Source: Nocardioides zeae (GTDB taxonomy: Bacteria; Actinomycetota; Actinomycetes; Propionibacteriales; Nocardioidaceae). Taken from it: a stretch of 64,000 nt of DNA. The notes below the pieces were generated by a model. That model worked only from the letters and a program-made list of their open reading frames with translations. It was not told where the DNA came from and ran no database searches. This document shows, piece after piece, positions 1 to 8,583 of the stretch (position 1 is the first letter of the stretch; every line of letters begins with the position of its first letter). The position numbers were made by a program, and so were the translations under genes. Location of the stretch: NCBI RefSeq assembly GCF_010686755.1, contig NZ_JAAGXA010000003.1, positions 276,746-340,745 of the forward strand, written 5' to 3'.

Positions 1-943
1 GCGACACCGCGCCCGCCCGCTCGGCGAGCAGGTCGAGGTAGTCGTCGCGCTGCGACGCCGGGACGAGCATGCGGGTGAGCGCCACGCACGCCTGGCCGGC
101 GTGCATGAGCGAGCTGAAGAGCATGCCGCGCACCGCCAGCTCGGGGTCGGCGTCGGGGAGCACGAGGCCCGGGGACTTGCCGCCCAGCTCGAGGACGACG
201 TCCTTGAGGCCGCGGGCGGCGGCTCCCATCACGAGGGAGCCGACGGCCGAGCTGCCGGTGAAGGTGAGGAGGTCGACGCCGGGGTGCTCGGCGAGGGCCT
301 CGCCGGCCACCCGGTCGCCGTGGACGAGGTTGAGCACGCCCGGCGGGATGCCGGCCTCGGCAGCGGCCCGGGCCAGCGCGTCCGGACCGTACGGCGTCAG
401 CGGCGACGGCTTGAGCACGACGGTGTTGCCCGCCAGCAGGGCCGGCGCGACCTTCCAGACGGCCATGAAGAGCGGGAAGTTGTAGGGCGAGAACGCGCCG
501 ACGACACCGATGGGCTCGCGGTGCAGCTCCCACTGGCCGAAGCCCGGGGTCGTCTGCACGGGGTAAGCCGCGGGGGCCGCCAGCAGCGGCGCCATGTCCG
601 CGAAGTCGCGGAGGTGGGCGAGCGGGGCGCCGACCTGCATCATCGGCGCGAAGCGCGCCGTGGAGCCCGAGTCGGCGACGAGGTCGTCGACCAGCCCGTC
701 GAAGCGCGTCTCCAGCACCCGCGCGAGGGCGCGCAGCCGGTCGGCCCGGTCGGCCGCGCTCATCCGGCGCCACGAGCCCGTGTCGAACGCCCGGCGCGCC
801 GCGGCGACCGCGCGGTCCACGACCGTCGTGTCGCTGTCGGGCACCTCGGCGATCTGCTCACCGGTCGACGGGTCGTCCACCGGCAGGGTCGCCCCCGCGT
901 GCTCGACCCACTCGCCGTCGATGAAGTTGGCGAACCTCCGCAT
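1..943 (-). CDS. Aldehyde dehydrogenase, 3' end cut by window edge
   Basis: NAD(P)-dependent aldehyde dehydrogenase. The reverse strand reads open from ATG 943 (MRRFANFIDGEW) off the left edge, giving about 314 of the usual 480 residues. Visible family motifs are PYNFPLFM, FTGSSAVG, the general-base segment LELGGKSPG (Glu about 252) and the nucleophile segment HAGQAC (Cys about 286). The first 285 residues therefore keep the normal spacing. A GGAGGA ribosome-binding site precedes the ATG. It has its own promoter with the operator site shared by three other promoters of this catabolic block, so it probably oxidises an aldehyde made in that pathway. The substrate cannot be read from sequence. 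Confidence 0.9.
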   Translation of the reverse strand, partial: MRRFANFIDGEWVEHAGATLPVDDPSTGEQIAEVPDSDTTVVDRAVAAARRAFDTGSWRRMSAADRADRLRALARVLETRFDGLVDDLVADSGSTARFAPMMQVGAPLAHLRDFADMAPLLAAPAAYPVQTTPGFGQWELHREPIGVVGAFSPYNFPLFMAVWKVAPALLAGNTVVLKPSPLTPYGPDALARAAAEAGIPPGVLNLVHGDRVAGEALAEHPGVDLLTFTGSSAVGSLVMGAAARGLKDVVLELGGKSPGLVLPDADPELAVRGMLFSSLMHAGQACVALTRMLVPASQRDDYLDLLAERAGAVS

Positions 944-1013
944 GGATCCTCCTCCGTCCGCTCGGCCCGACTCTCGGCCTCCGGAACGCGGCCCTGTGGC
1001 CTGCGTCACGGCC

Positions 1014-1045
1014 TAAAACTTATTGCTGTAGGTTTTTGGTGTCAA
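1014..1045 (-). promoter_or_regulatory. Promoter of the aldehyde dehydrogenase with CTA-N7-AAG operator (copy A)
   Basis: Reading leftwards: -35 TTGACA (1040-1045), 17-bp spacer, -10 TAAGTT (1017-1022). The spacer and -10 are covered by CTACAGCAATAAG (1019-1031 on the minus strand), one of four related 13-bp cores in the block. Binding there would block RNA polymerase. The promoter boxes and repeat are seen directly; the regulator is unknown. Confidence 0.6.
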
Positions 1046-1100
1046 CGGGTCCGGCGGGATTTACCGAACTGTTTGAGGTGGAGGAGCGGGAGGGCCCGAC

Positions 1101-2081
1101 TCAGCCGACGGCGCGCTGCGTGGCGTCCGCCCGGTAGAGCACGTCGGACTGGTCGTGCACGAACCCGAGGTTCCGCGACACCGACACGAGGTCCCGGTCG
1201 GAGGCGTCGACGTAGAGCTGCCCCAGGCGGGCACCTTGCTCCTGGATCCGCAGCAGGCCCGTCACGAGCACCCGACGGAGCTCCGCGCGGTCCAGCTCCA
1301 CGTCGCCGAGCAGGTCGAGCACCGCCGTGCGACGGGCCGGCTCGTCCGCGTCGGCACCGATGGCGAGCACTGCGACGTCGGCGGAGGTGATGAGGGAGCT
1401 GCGTCGTCCGCGGGTCTCCCGGTCGACCGGCGCGAGCGTGGCGAGGTGCTCCTCCGGCATGCGGGTGCCGTGCAGCCGCTCGCCGTCGACCGGCTCGATC
1501 GCCGGGTCGCCGGGCGCGTCGCGGTCGACGCCGTCATCGCGGAACGGGCGGGAGCCGCCGACCGCGCGCAGCACCTTGAACACCTCGGCGCTCCGGGTCG
1601 CCGCGAACCGTCGCGACATGCGCTCGGCGGCGGGGTGCCGCCCGTGGGACCACGCCCGGAGGGCGACGATCCCGCGGGAGGCCCAGCCGTCGTCGCGGTC
1701 GGGGTCGGACAGCTGCTCGAGCAGGAGCGTGGAGACGCCGAGCGAGCGCAGCTCCGGCCGCACGACGAGCTGCACGAGGGCACCTCCCCCGGCGTCGACG
1801 TCGGCCCGGAGGTAGGCGACCACGGTGCCCTCGGGGAGGTGGTCGTGGGCCGCGCTGCCGCGCTCCTCGCGGGGCAGGAGCGTCACCACGAGCTGCTCCA
1901 CCCGCTCGGCGGCACCGATCGGTCCCGCCGCACCCGTCGGCTCCCCGCCCTGCCCGCCGTCGGGCACGAGGGCCGTCGAGAAGCCCGCCTCCTCGTCGTA
2001 CGCGACCGCGCTGCGCAGCAGCTCGGCCACCTGTGCCTGCTCGTCCGGGGCGAGCCGGTCGCGCCACGCGTGCCTGATCAC
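1101..2081 (-). CDS. Tandem GNAT-domain acetyltransferase, MshD-like
   Basis: A 326-residue protein with two GNAT-like halves. The first has an acetyl-CoA-binding region around LVVRPELRSLGVSTLLLEQL (residues about 120-140). The second ends in LYVDASDRD..VSRNLGFVHDQSDVLYR, which resembles the end of mycothiol synthase (MshD: LYVDADN..LY..LGF). Length and two-domain layout fit MshD, which acetylates Cys-GlcN-Ins, but the N-terminal half is poorly conserved and its place behind a Rieske oxygenase is unusual. It may be a paralogue acylating a different amine. The GTG start lies 7 bp after the oxygenase stop with GAGGAG upstream, so it is co-transcribed with it. Confidence 0.55.
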   Translation of the reverse strand: MIRHAWRDRLAPDEQAQVAELLRSAVAYDEEAGFSTALVPDGGQGGEPTGAAGPIGAAERVEQLVVTLLPREERGSAAHDHLPEGTVVAYLRADVDAGGGALVQLVVRPELRSLGVSTLLLEQLSDPDRDDGWASRGIVALRAWSHGRHPAAERMSRRFAATRSAEVFKVLRAVGGSRPFRDDGVDRDAPGDPAIEPVDGERLHGTRMPEEHLATLAPVDRETRGRRSSLITSADVAVLAIGADADEPARRTAVLDLLGDVELDRAELRRVLVTGLLRIQEQGARLGQLYVDASDRDLVSVSRNLGFVHDQSDVLYRADATQRAVG

Positions 2082-2088
2082 CGCGGCG

Positions 2089-3276
2089 TCACTCCTCGCC
2101 GGCGTCGAGCAGCCGCCGGAGCATGCGCTGGAAGACCTGGTTGGCCACCTCGTTGCGGCCCAGCAGCATCGACCCCGCGTTGCGGCTGCGCATCCCGCGC
2201 TGGGAGGCCCGCAGCACGGGGAAGTCCTCCTCGTGGAGCACCGCGATGAGGATCTGCCAGTTCTTCTCCCACAGGCGCTCGTAGCGCTCCTCGTCGAGGC
2301 CCATCTGCTCCGCCGACGGCACCATGAGCCGCATCTCCATGACGCAGTGCTCGGCCGACGTGGGGTGCGGCCGGAACGTCAGCAGCTGGAAGTGGTCGGG
2401 CTGCTTGAGCAACGTCGTGTTCGGCCCGAGGAAGTGCGTCTCCGTCACGAAGTCGACGAGGCTGCGGTCGCCCGGGTCCTCCTCGAGGAAGCGGTCGATC
2501 GTCTTGCGCGGCGCGACGAAGCGGCAGTGGTTGCCGAAGTCCTCGAAGGCCAGGACGTTGGTGTGGATGTGCTTCGCCGCGGTGTTCGGGTGGGCGTACT
2601 GGATGTGGTACCCGTCCAGGAACGCGTCCTGCATGATCTTCCAGTTCACCGGCTCGGCGAACCCCTCGGAGCGGATGCAGTGGAGGTCGGCGATCGGGTA
2701 CGTCGCGAGGATCGCGTCCATCTCCTCGCCGAGCCAGGCCTTCACGTCGATCTCGCCCTCGGCGTTGTCGACGACCCACACGAAGCCGTGGCGCTCCTCG
2801 CAGGGCAGCTCGACGAGACCGTGCTGGGCGCGGTCGACGTCGCCCACCGTGTTGTCCCGGGTGATGGTGCGCAGCGAGCCGTCGATGTCGTAGCTCCACC
2901 GGTGGTAGCGGCAGGAGAAGAGCCGGCAGCGGCCGCTCGCCTCCTCCTCGAGGAGCGCTCCGCGGTGGCGGCACAGGTTGACGAAGGCCTTCACCCCGCC
3001 GTCGCGCTGCCGCACCACGATCGCGTTGTTGCGGGGCAGCTCGACGGTCTTGAAGTCGTAGGTGCTCGGGATCTCCGAACCGTGCAGCACGATCGACGGC
3101 ACGCGACCGAAGACGAGGTCCCGCTCGCGGCGGGCCAGGTCGGGATCCGTGTAATCCACCGCCTCGAACGGGCTGACCTTCTCCATCTGGTCCGTCGTGT
3201 CGTTGCGCAGGTGCTCGAGCGCTCGGCGGATGCGGGCCTCCCGGTCCGCGACGACCTCTGCGTCCATCGTCCTCAT
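2089..3276 (-). CDS. Rieske non-heme iron oxygenase, large (alpha) subunit
   Basis: 395 residues, the normal size for a ring-hydroxylating or demethylating Rieske oxygenase alpha subunit. The Rieske [2Fe-2S] ligands are C102-x-H104 and C122-x2-H125. The mononuclear iron site is NWK..QDAFLDGYHIQYAH, with H224 and H229. It needs electrons from a reductase, and two candidates lie in the block (4730-5971 and 8584-9534). No beta subunit is visible, which suggests a homotrimeric alpha-only enzyme of the phthalate-dioxygenase, KshA or GbcA kind. First gene of a two-gene operon with the GNAT protein. Substrate unknown. Confidence 0.9.
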   Translation of the reverse strand: MRTMDAEVVADREARIRRALEHLRNDTTDQMEKVSPFEAVDYTDPDLARRERDLVFGRVPSIVLHGSEIPSTYDFKTVELPRNNAIVVRQRDGGVKAFVNLCRHRGALLEEEASGRCRLFSCRYHRWSYDIDGSLRTITRDNTVGDVDRAQHGLVELPCEERHGFVWVVDNAEGEIDVKAWLGEEMDAILATYPIADLHCIRSEGFAEPVNWKIMQDAFLDGYHIQYAHPNTAAKHIHTNVLAFEDFGNHCRFVAPRKTIDRFLEEDPGDRSLVDFVTETHFLGPNTTLLKQPDHFQLLTFRPHPTSAEHCVMEMRLMVPSAEQMGLDEERYERLWEKNWQILIAVLHEEDFPVLRASQRGMRSRNAGSMLLGRNEVANQVFQRMLRRLLDAGEE

Positions 3277-3313
3277 CCCTTCCCGGGGTCGACGACCGGC
3301 CTCCGAGCCGGTC

Positions 3314-3358
3314 GTAAATCTAATGACATAAGTTATTCGGGGACCGCGACGGTGGCAA
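3314..3358 (-). promoter_or_regulatory. Promoter of the Rieske oxygenase with CTA-N7-AAG operator (copy B)
   Basis: Reading leftwards: -35 TTGCCA (3353-3358), 17-bp spacer, -10 TAACTT (3330-3335). The site CTAATGACATAAG (3320-3332, plus-strand reading) overlaps the -10 and matches the other three copies. It lies 44 bp before the ATG. Confidence 0.6.
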
Positions 3359-3409
3359 GGGCCGGACCGCGGAGGGGCCTCGGGAGACCCCCGCGAGGCT
3401 CCGGGAACC

Positions 3410-3850
3410 TCAGCCGAGGCAGAGCGCGCAGGGCGTCATGCCGGCGGCCTCGAGGACCGACCGCCGCCCGGGCGCCGTGGTGACGCCGGCGACCTGCGCG
3501 CACCCGGCGGCGTGGACGACCAGCTGCCCCGGCACGAAGACGACCTCGTCCGACGGCTCGGGCTCGGGCTCCGGGTCCGGCGCGGGCTCCACCTCAGGCT
3601 CGGGCTCCACCTCGGGCTCGGGCTCCACCTCGGGCTCGGGCTCCACCTCGGGCTCGGGCTCCACCTCGGGCTCGGGCTCGGGCTCCGACGACCGGGTGCG
3701 CCACCAGGGCACCAGCCACCGGTCGGCGACGAGGGCGAGGAGCGCGACCAGGGCCAGCGCGCCTCCGGCGACGACGAGGGCGGTGCGGTCGTCGTACGCC
3801 CCCCAGCCCAGGGCGGCGGCCGCGGCCGCCAGCAGGATCCAGACGATCAC
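3410..3850 (-). CDS. Small membrane protein with Glu-Pro repeat linker and C-terminal CxxC
   Basis: 146 residues from GTG 3850, which overlaps the upstream hydrolase stop (GTGA), so translation is probably coupled. Two hydrophobic helices lie at about residues 2-18 and 25-45. They are followed by a long acidic linker of EVEPEP units and a small C-terminal domain ([12 protein letters not shown]...CALCLG) with a Cys and a CxxC pair that could bind metal or form disulfides. The linker is encoded by five 18-bp tandem repeats. I recognise no family. It ends a four-gene operon with the enoyl-CoA hydratase, flavin reductase and hydrolase. Confidence 0.7.
   Translation of the reverse strand: MIVWILLAAAAAALGWGAYDDRTALVVAGGALALVALLALVADRWLVPWWRTRSSEPEPEPEVEPEPEVEPEPEVEPEPEVEPEPEVEPAPDPEPEPEPSDEVVFVPGQLVVHAAGCAQVAGVTTAPGRRSVLEAAGMTPCALCLG
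3587..3676. repeat. 18-bp minisatellite, five copies, inside a coding sequence
   Basis: Five head-to-tail copies of CTCCACCTCGGGCTCGGG; the first differs by one base (CTCAGG). Each encodes six residues of the Glu-Pro linker on the minus strand. Near-identity suggests recent expansion by slippage. Confidence 0.9.
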
Positions 3851-4740
3851 GATGCGCGCTCCTCCCCCGCCGGCGGGCCCACGAGCCCGCGGCGGTCCAG
3901 GAAGGCCAGCACCTCGGCGGTGAAGGCCTCGTTGCTCTCCCCCACGACCATGTGGGCCGCGCCGGGGACCGTGCGCCACTCGCCGTCGGCGAGACCGGCG
4001 ACGAAGGTCGCCGCGTGCGCGGGGGTCACGATGTCGCTGTGCTCGCCCCGCAGGAGCAGCACCGGTGGGCGCAGCGCACGGGCGAGCTCCGCGAAGAGCG
4101 CGGCCTCCTCCTGCTCGCGTCCGGTGCGACCGTCGTCGAGCAGCGCCGGGTCCCAGCGCCAGCGGTAGCGGCCGTCGTCGCAGCGCCGGACCAGGCGGCG
4201 CACGGCGTCGGGACCGGTCGCCCGCCCCGGAGGCCGGGGGGCGCCCGCGTCGAGGTGCGCGGCGGCGGCCTCGAGGCTGGCGAAGCCGACGACGCCGGCC
4301 CGCATGAAGGCGAGCACCCGTTCGCGGCCGGCCGTCGCGTAGCTGGGCGCGATGTCGACGAGCACGACGGCGCGGCACCAGTCGCCCGGGTGGCGCGCGG
4401 CCGCCGCGGCCGCCGCCTGACCGCCGAGGGAGGCGCCCACCAGCACGACGGGGCCACCCGTCCGCTCGGCCACGGCGGCGACGTCGTCCCCGAGGGTCGG
4501 CAGCGTGTAGTCACCGCCCGGCGACCAGTCGCTGTCGCCGTGGCCCCGCAGGTCGACGGCGACGCTGCGGACGCCGGCGTCGGCGAGACGCGCGGCGGTG
4601 CGGCGCCAGGAGCCTCGGCTCTGGCCGCCGCCGTGGAGCAGCACCACCGTCGGGTCGCCACCGCCACCGCCTGCAGGGGACCCGGCGTGGGTCACGGCGA
4701 GCCGGACACCCGTCGGCAGCTCCCAGTGCTCATCCCGCAC
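3847..4740 (-). CDS. Alpha/beta hydrolase
   Basis: 297 residues from GTG 4740, which overlaps the end of the flavin reductase by 11 bp. Fold markers are the oxyanion region [24 protein letters not shown], the nucleophile elbow VGASLGGQ, an acid region GEHSDIVTP and the catalytic His in GAAHMV. It resembles C-C bond hydrolases, esterases and lactonases (MhpC/PcaD-like), which are common in ring-degrading pathways. Position between a ferredoxin-type reductase and a small membrane protein supports a catabolic role. The reaction is not determinable. A longer upstream reading frame is only the shadow of the reductase gene. Confidence 0.85.
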   Translation of the reverse strand: MRDEHWELPTGVRLAVTHAGSPAGGGGGDPTVVLLHGGGQSRGSWRRTAARLADAGVRSVAVDLRGHGDSDWSPGGDYTLPTLGDDVAAVAERTGGPVVLVGASLGGQAAAAAAARHPGDWCRAVVLVDIAPSYATAGRERVLAFMRAGVVGFASLEAAAAHLDAGAPRPPGRATGPDAVRRLVRRCDDGRYRWRWDPALLDDGRTGREQEEAALFAELARALRPPVLLLRGEHSDIVTPAHAATFVAGLADGEWRTVPGAAHMVVGESNEAFTAEVLAFLDRRGLVGPPAGEERAS

Positions 4741-5971
4741 GACGCGCTCCCAGCACCTCGTCCCACCCGGCACGGGCGGCGACGTGACGACGTTGCCGGA
4801 CCAGCACGCCGGGCCGGTCGACCGCGAGGACCGCGCCGACGCGGTCCGCGCTGCGGACGACGACGGCCCAGCCGTCGGCCGGCGCGCCCCACGGGTCGCC
4901 GTCGAGCACGGCGACCTCGTCGACCCCGCCGTGCAGGGCGCCCGCGAACTGGATCCGGTGGCCGTGCCAGACCGACCAGAAGTAGGGGACGACGGCGCAC
5001 TCCTCGCCCGCGTCGCCCCGGAGGCCGAGCACCGCGTTGCGTCCCGCCACCTCACCCTGGTCGCCGGCCGCGGTCCACTGCTCGATCCGCTGCTCGGCGC
5101 CGTCCCAGGCGTTGGTCCACCGGGCCACGTCGCCGGCCGCGTGCACCCCGGGTGCGGCCCGCAGGGTGGCGTCGCAGCGTACGCCGTCGCTCACCTCGAG
5201 GCCGCTGCCGGCGAGCCAGTCGGTGGCCGGGTCCGCGCCGATGCCCACGACGACCACGTCGGCGGCCAGGCGCGAGCCGTCCGACAGGTCGAGGACCACG
5301 CCGGGGCCGTCCGCCCCGGCGGCCCCGGCGGCCGTGGCGGCCACGACGCTCGTGCCGCAGCGCAGGTCGACGCCGTGGAGCGGGTGCAGGCCGACCACGA
5401 TCGCGGCCAGCGGGGGACCGAGCACCCGCGCCAGCGGGGTCGGTCCGGCCTCGAGGACGGTCACCGAGGCGCCGCGCGCGACGGCCGCCGAGGCCACCTC
5501 GCCGCCGACGAAGCCGGCCCCGACGACGACCACCCGGGCACCGGGCACGAGGGCCGATCGCAGCCGGCGGGCGTCCTCGAGCGTCCGCACGACGTGGACG
5601 TGGTCGGCGACGCCGGGCGCGTCCAGCACCCCGAGCCGCCGGGGGCGGGCGCCGGTGGCGACGACGAGCGCGTCGTACGGCAGGTCCCCGGAGTCGGTCG
5701 CGAGCACCCGGGCCACCGGGTCGAGCCCGGTCGCCCGCGTCCCGAGCCGCAGGTCCACCGGGCACTCCGCCGCGTCGGGCAGGTGCCACGCCGGCGGGGG
5801 CTCAGGGTCGTCGACGAGGGCGGCCTTGGTCAGCGGGGGGCGGTCGTACGGCGCGTGCGGCTCCTCGCCGACGAGCGTGACCCGGCCGGTGAACCCGGCG
5901 TCACGGGCGCCCTGGACGGCACGCGCGCCGGCCAGCGAGGCGCCGACGACGACGAGGTGCTCCTCACTCAC
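4730..5971 (-). CDS. FAD-dependent pyridine nucleotide-disulfide-type ferredoxin reductase
   Basis: 413 residues starting at GTG 5971, overlapping the preceding TGA (GTGA). It shows an N-terminal FAD Rossmann motif (VVVGASLAGARAVQGAR), the PYDRPPLTK segment typical of rhodocoxin/BphA4-type reductases, a second NAD(H) Rossmann motif VVVVGAGFVGGEVAS, and the FAD-binding GVHAAGDVARW near residue 275. Such proteins pass electrons from NADH to a ferredoxin for Rieske oxygenases or P450s. No ferredoxin gene is visible in the window. Operon neighbour of an enoyl-CoA hydratase. Confidence 0.88.
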   Translation of the reverse strand: MSEEHLVVVGASLAGARAVQGARDAGFTGRVTLVGEEPHAPYDRPPLTKAALVDDPEPPPAWHLPDAAECPVDLRLGTRATGLDPVARVLATDSGDLPYDALVVATGARPRRLGVLDAPGVADHVHVVRTLEDARRLRSALVPGARVVVVGAGFVGGEVASAAVARGASVTVLEAGPTPLARVLGPPLAAIVVGLHPLHGVDLRCGTSVVAATAAGAAGADGPGVVLDLSDGSRLAADVVVVGIGADPATDWLAGSGLEVSDGVRCDATLRAAPGVHAAGDVARWTNAWDGAEQRIEQWTAAGDQGEVAGRNAVLGLRGDAGEECAVVPYFWSVWHGHRIQFAGALHGGVDEVAVLDGDPWGAPADGWAVVVRSADRVGAVLAVDRPGVLVRQRRHVAARAGWDEVLGARRAG

Positions 5972-6762
5972 CGTCCGCTCCAGCGGGGCTCGCGCTTCTG
6001 GGCGAAGGCTCGCGGGCCCTCGCGGGCGTCCTCGCTGCGCAGCACCCGGCGCATCGCGTCGGCGTTGAGGTCCCACGCGGGGCCCTCCCACGCCGAGTCG
6101 AGCGTCGCGGTGCGGTGCAGCATCTGCTTGGTCTCCCGCACCGCCACGGGAGCGTTGGCGGCGATGCGACCGGCCAGCTCGAGCGCGACCTCGAGCACGG
6201 TGCCCGCCGGGGCGACCCGGTTGACGAGGCCCCAGCGCAACGCCGTCGCCGCGTCCATGGGCTCGCCCGTGAGGGCCAGCTCGGCGGCGACCTTCCAGGG
6301 CAGCTGCCGCTGGACGCGGATGACGCCACCCGCCGCCGCCATGAGGCCGCGCCGCACCTCGGGCAGGCCCAGCGTGGCCGCCTCGTCGAGGACCGCGAGG
6401 TCGGAGGCGAGCACCAGCTCGGTGCCGCCGCCCAGGGCGAAACCGTTGACGGCGGCGATCGTCGGCGTCGTCACGAAGTGCTGGACGTAGCCGGCGAAGC
6501 CGCGCTCGGGGTGCTCCGGGTCGTCGATGCGCTCGCCGGCGGCGATGGCCTTGAGGTCGGCCCCGGCACAGAAGGCGCGTCCGGTCCCGGTGAGCACGAT
6601 GGCGCGCACGTCGGGGTCCGCCTCCGCGGCCGCGAGGGCCGCGCCCAGCTGCTGGGTGACGGCCCGGTCCACCGCGTTCATCGCCTCCGGCCGCTCGAGG
6701 GTGAGGACGGCCACGTGCTCGCCGCTCCGGCGGGAGGTCACGACGGGTGCTGCGCTGCTCAA
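5968..6762 (-). CDS. Enoyl-CoA hydratase/isomerase (crotonase) family protein
   Basis: 264 residues. Crotonase markers are AFCAGADLKAI (oxyanion hole and CoA pocket), VNGFALGGGTELVLASD with Glu at the first catalytic position, and LPEVRRGLMAAAGG at the second catalytic position. Likely hydrates an enoyl-CoA or carries out a ring-opening or isomerase step. First gene of the operon that continues with the flavin reductase, hydrolase and small membrane protein, all joined by overlaps. Confidence 0.9.
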   Translation of the reverse strand: MSSAAPVVTSRRSGEHVAVLTLERPEAMNAVDRAVTQQLGAALAAAEADPDVRAIVLTGTGRAFCAGADLKAIAAGERIDDPEHPERGFAGYVQHFVTTPTIAAVNGFALGGGTELVLASDLAVLDEAATLGLPEVRRGLMAAAGGVIRVQRQLPWKVAAELALTGEPMDAATALRWGLVNRVAPAGTVLEVALELAGRIAANAPVAVRETKQMLHRTATLDSAWEGPAWDLNADAMRRVLRSEDAREGPRAFAQKREPRWSGR

Positions 6763-6790
6763 CGGGGACTCCTGGTGGGGACGGTGTGCA

Positions 6791-6822
6791 GGCCGGGCTC
6801 GGTGAGGGAGCCGAGCCCGGCC
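6791..6822. terminator. Strong hairpin between CoA ligase and enoyl-CoA hydratase
   Basis: Perfect 12-bp inverted repeat, GGCCGGGCTCGG (6791-6802) and CCGAGCCCGGCC (6811-6822), with an 8-nt loop. It follows the CoA ligase stop. There is no U-tract, so it is a GC-rich terminator or attenuator rather than a classical intrinsic one. Confidence 0.55.
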
Positions 6823-6849
6823 CGGTTCGGGGGCGGGCAGGACGGGCGG

Positions 6850-8385
6850 TCAGCGCACCTTGTCGAAGTCGACGTGCACGTCGGCGTAGTCCTGCTTGAT
6901 CTGCGGCTTGGCGATCTTGCCGCTGGGCAGCCGTGGCAGCGGGTCCTCGCGCAGCACCACGTAGCGCGGCACCTTGTAGTCGCTCAGCTGCTGCTCGCAG
7001 TGCGCCACGACGTCCGCTGCGGTGAGGTCGGGCGAGGACGGCGTGATGATGGCCGCCGGGGTCTCCCCGAACTTCTCGTCCTTCGCGGGGATCACCGACA
7101 CCTCGGCGACGCCGTCGAGGCCCATGAGGACGCGCTCGATCTCGATGGGCGACACGTTGATGCCGCCGGTGATGATGAGGTCCTTGAGGCGGTCGGCGAA
7201 GGCGATCCGCCCGTCGGCGTCCTTCCGCCCGATGTCGCCGCTCCGCAGCCAGCCGTCGGCGGTGATGACCTCGGCGGTGGTCTCCGGGTCGCCCCAGTAG
7301 CCGGGGGTGACGCCCGGGCCCTTGATGAGGATCTCGCCCTCCTCGTCGGGACCGACCTCCTGCCCGTCGGCGTCGACGATCTTGAGCTCGGTGAAGATCG
7401 AGCCGTAGCCGCAGGTGGCCGGGTGGTCCTTCGCCTCGTGGCGCAGCGTGGCGGTGGCGACGCCGCCCGCTTCCGTCATGCCGTAGATCTGGCGGAGCGT
7501 CACGCCCTTGGCCGCGTAGGCCTCGAGCAGCGGCACGGGGACCGCCGCGCCGCCGACGATCGCCGTGCGCAGCGACGACAGGTCGGCCTCCGCGAACTCC
7601 GGCGTGCGGCTGAAGGCGTCGAAGATGAGGGGCACGCCGAAGACCGCCTGGACCCGGTGCTCCTCCATGAGGCGCACCGCCCGCCCCGGGACGAGGTCCT
7701 TCTCGATGACGATCGTGCCGCCGAGGACGGTGGTCATGAGCACGCCCCAGACGAGGCCCGGGGTGAAGGCGAGCGGGAGCACCAGCAGCGACGTCGAGCC
7801 CTGGCGGAACCCCTCCTCGGTCAGGCTGGCCTCGAACACGATGCTGAGCAGCGACTGGTTGGTGAGCACGACGCCCTTGGAGCGCCCGGTCGACCCGCTG
7901 GTGAAGAGCACGGCGATCGGGTCCGTCGGCTCCCGGTCGACGCGAAAGGCGTCGGTCGCCGGGTCCGGCTCGGCGTCCCGCAGGCCCACGACGTCGGCGA
8001 ACGCGGTGACCTCGTACGGCGCGCCCATCCCCGCCGCCTCCCGGGCGACCGCGACGACGGCATCGGAGGCGATGACCCGCGCGAGACCGGCGTCGTCCGC
8101 GACCTTGCGGAGCTCGGCCGGCTTGAAGCGACTGTTGAGCGGCACCAGGACGGCTCCGGCCTTGATGATGCCGAGCGCCATGGCGGACCAGGGCAGCGAG
8201 TTCTCGGCGAGCAGGCCGACGCGGTCGCCGGGGACGATCCCCGCGTCACGCAGGTGGACGGCCACCCGGCTGCTCCAGGCCTCGTAGCCCTGGTAGTCGA
8301 GGCTCTCGCCGTCGACGACGATCGCGGTCTGCTCCGGCTGCGTGCGTGCCCACCAGGCAAGCGCCGAGCCCACGGTTGCGGACAT
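6850..8385 (-). CDS. Acyl-CoA synthetase (AMP-forming)
   Basis: 511 residues of the ANL superfamily. The start ATG 8385 (MSATVGSALAWW) has AAGGAG upstream and is preferred over an upstream in-frame start. Motifs are the P-loop LFTSGSTGRSKGVV (about residue 170), GMTEAGG, the hinge and ATP region WLRSGDIGRKDADG and the C-terminal catalytic lysine region LPRLPSGKIAKPQ. It activates a carboxylic acid to its CoA thioester. Its promoter carries the block's shared operator, which suggests it starts the CoA-dependent part of the pathway. Size and hinge resemble FadD3/FadD17-type ligases for cyclic or branched acids, but the substrate is not known. Confidence 0.92.
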   Translation of the reverse strand: MSATVGSALAWWARTQPEQTAIVVDGESLDYQGYEAWSSRVAVHLRDAGIVPGDRVGLLAENSLPWSAMALGIIKAGAVLVPLNSRFKPAELRKVADDAGLARVIASDAVVAVAREAAGMGAPYEVTAFADVVGLRDAEPDPATDAFRVDREPTDPIAVLFTSGSTGRSKGVVLTNQSLLSIVFEASLTEEGFRQGSTSLLVLPLAFTPGLVWGVLMTTVLGGTIVIEKDLVPGRAVRLMEEHRVQAVFGVPLIFDAFSRTPEFAEADLSSLRTAIVGGAAVPVPLLEAYAAKGVTLRQIYGMTEAGGVATATLRHEAKDHPATCGYGSIFTELKIVDADGQEVGPDEEGEILIKGPGVTPGYWGDPETTAEVITADGWLRSGDIGRKDADGRIAFADRLKDLIITGGINVSPIEIERVLMGLDGVAEVSVIPAKDEKFGETPAAIITPSSPDLTAADVVAHCEQQLSDYKVPRYVVLREDPLPRLPSGKIAKPQIKQDYADVHVDFDKVR

Positions 8386-8474
8386 GGGTACTCCTTGTCG
8401 GTGCGGCCCCGGTGGGACCGGCGGTCGGGACGGATCGGGCCCGAGCCCCCGGCAGCCTCGCGACTGCCGTTTAT

Positions 8475-8516
8475 CTACAGGCATTAGTTATAGAGAGTGA
8501 TGCGCGTCACTGTCAA
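8475..8516 (-). promoter_or_regulatory. Promoter of the CoA ligase with CTA-N7-TAG operator (copy C)
   Basis: Reading leftwards: -35 TTGACA (8511-8516), 18-bp spacer, -10 TATAAC (8487-8492). The core CTACAGGCATTAG (8475-8487) abuts the -10 and is the most symmetrical of the four copies. Confidence 0.65.
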
Positions 8517-8583
8517 CGGGCAGCGGCGAGGTTTGTCCCGCCCGCGGCACCCCGAGGCACCCCGAGGCACCCCGGCGGGCGCC

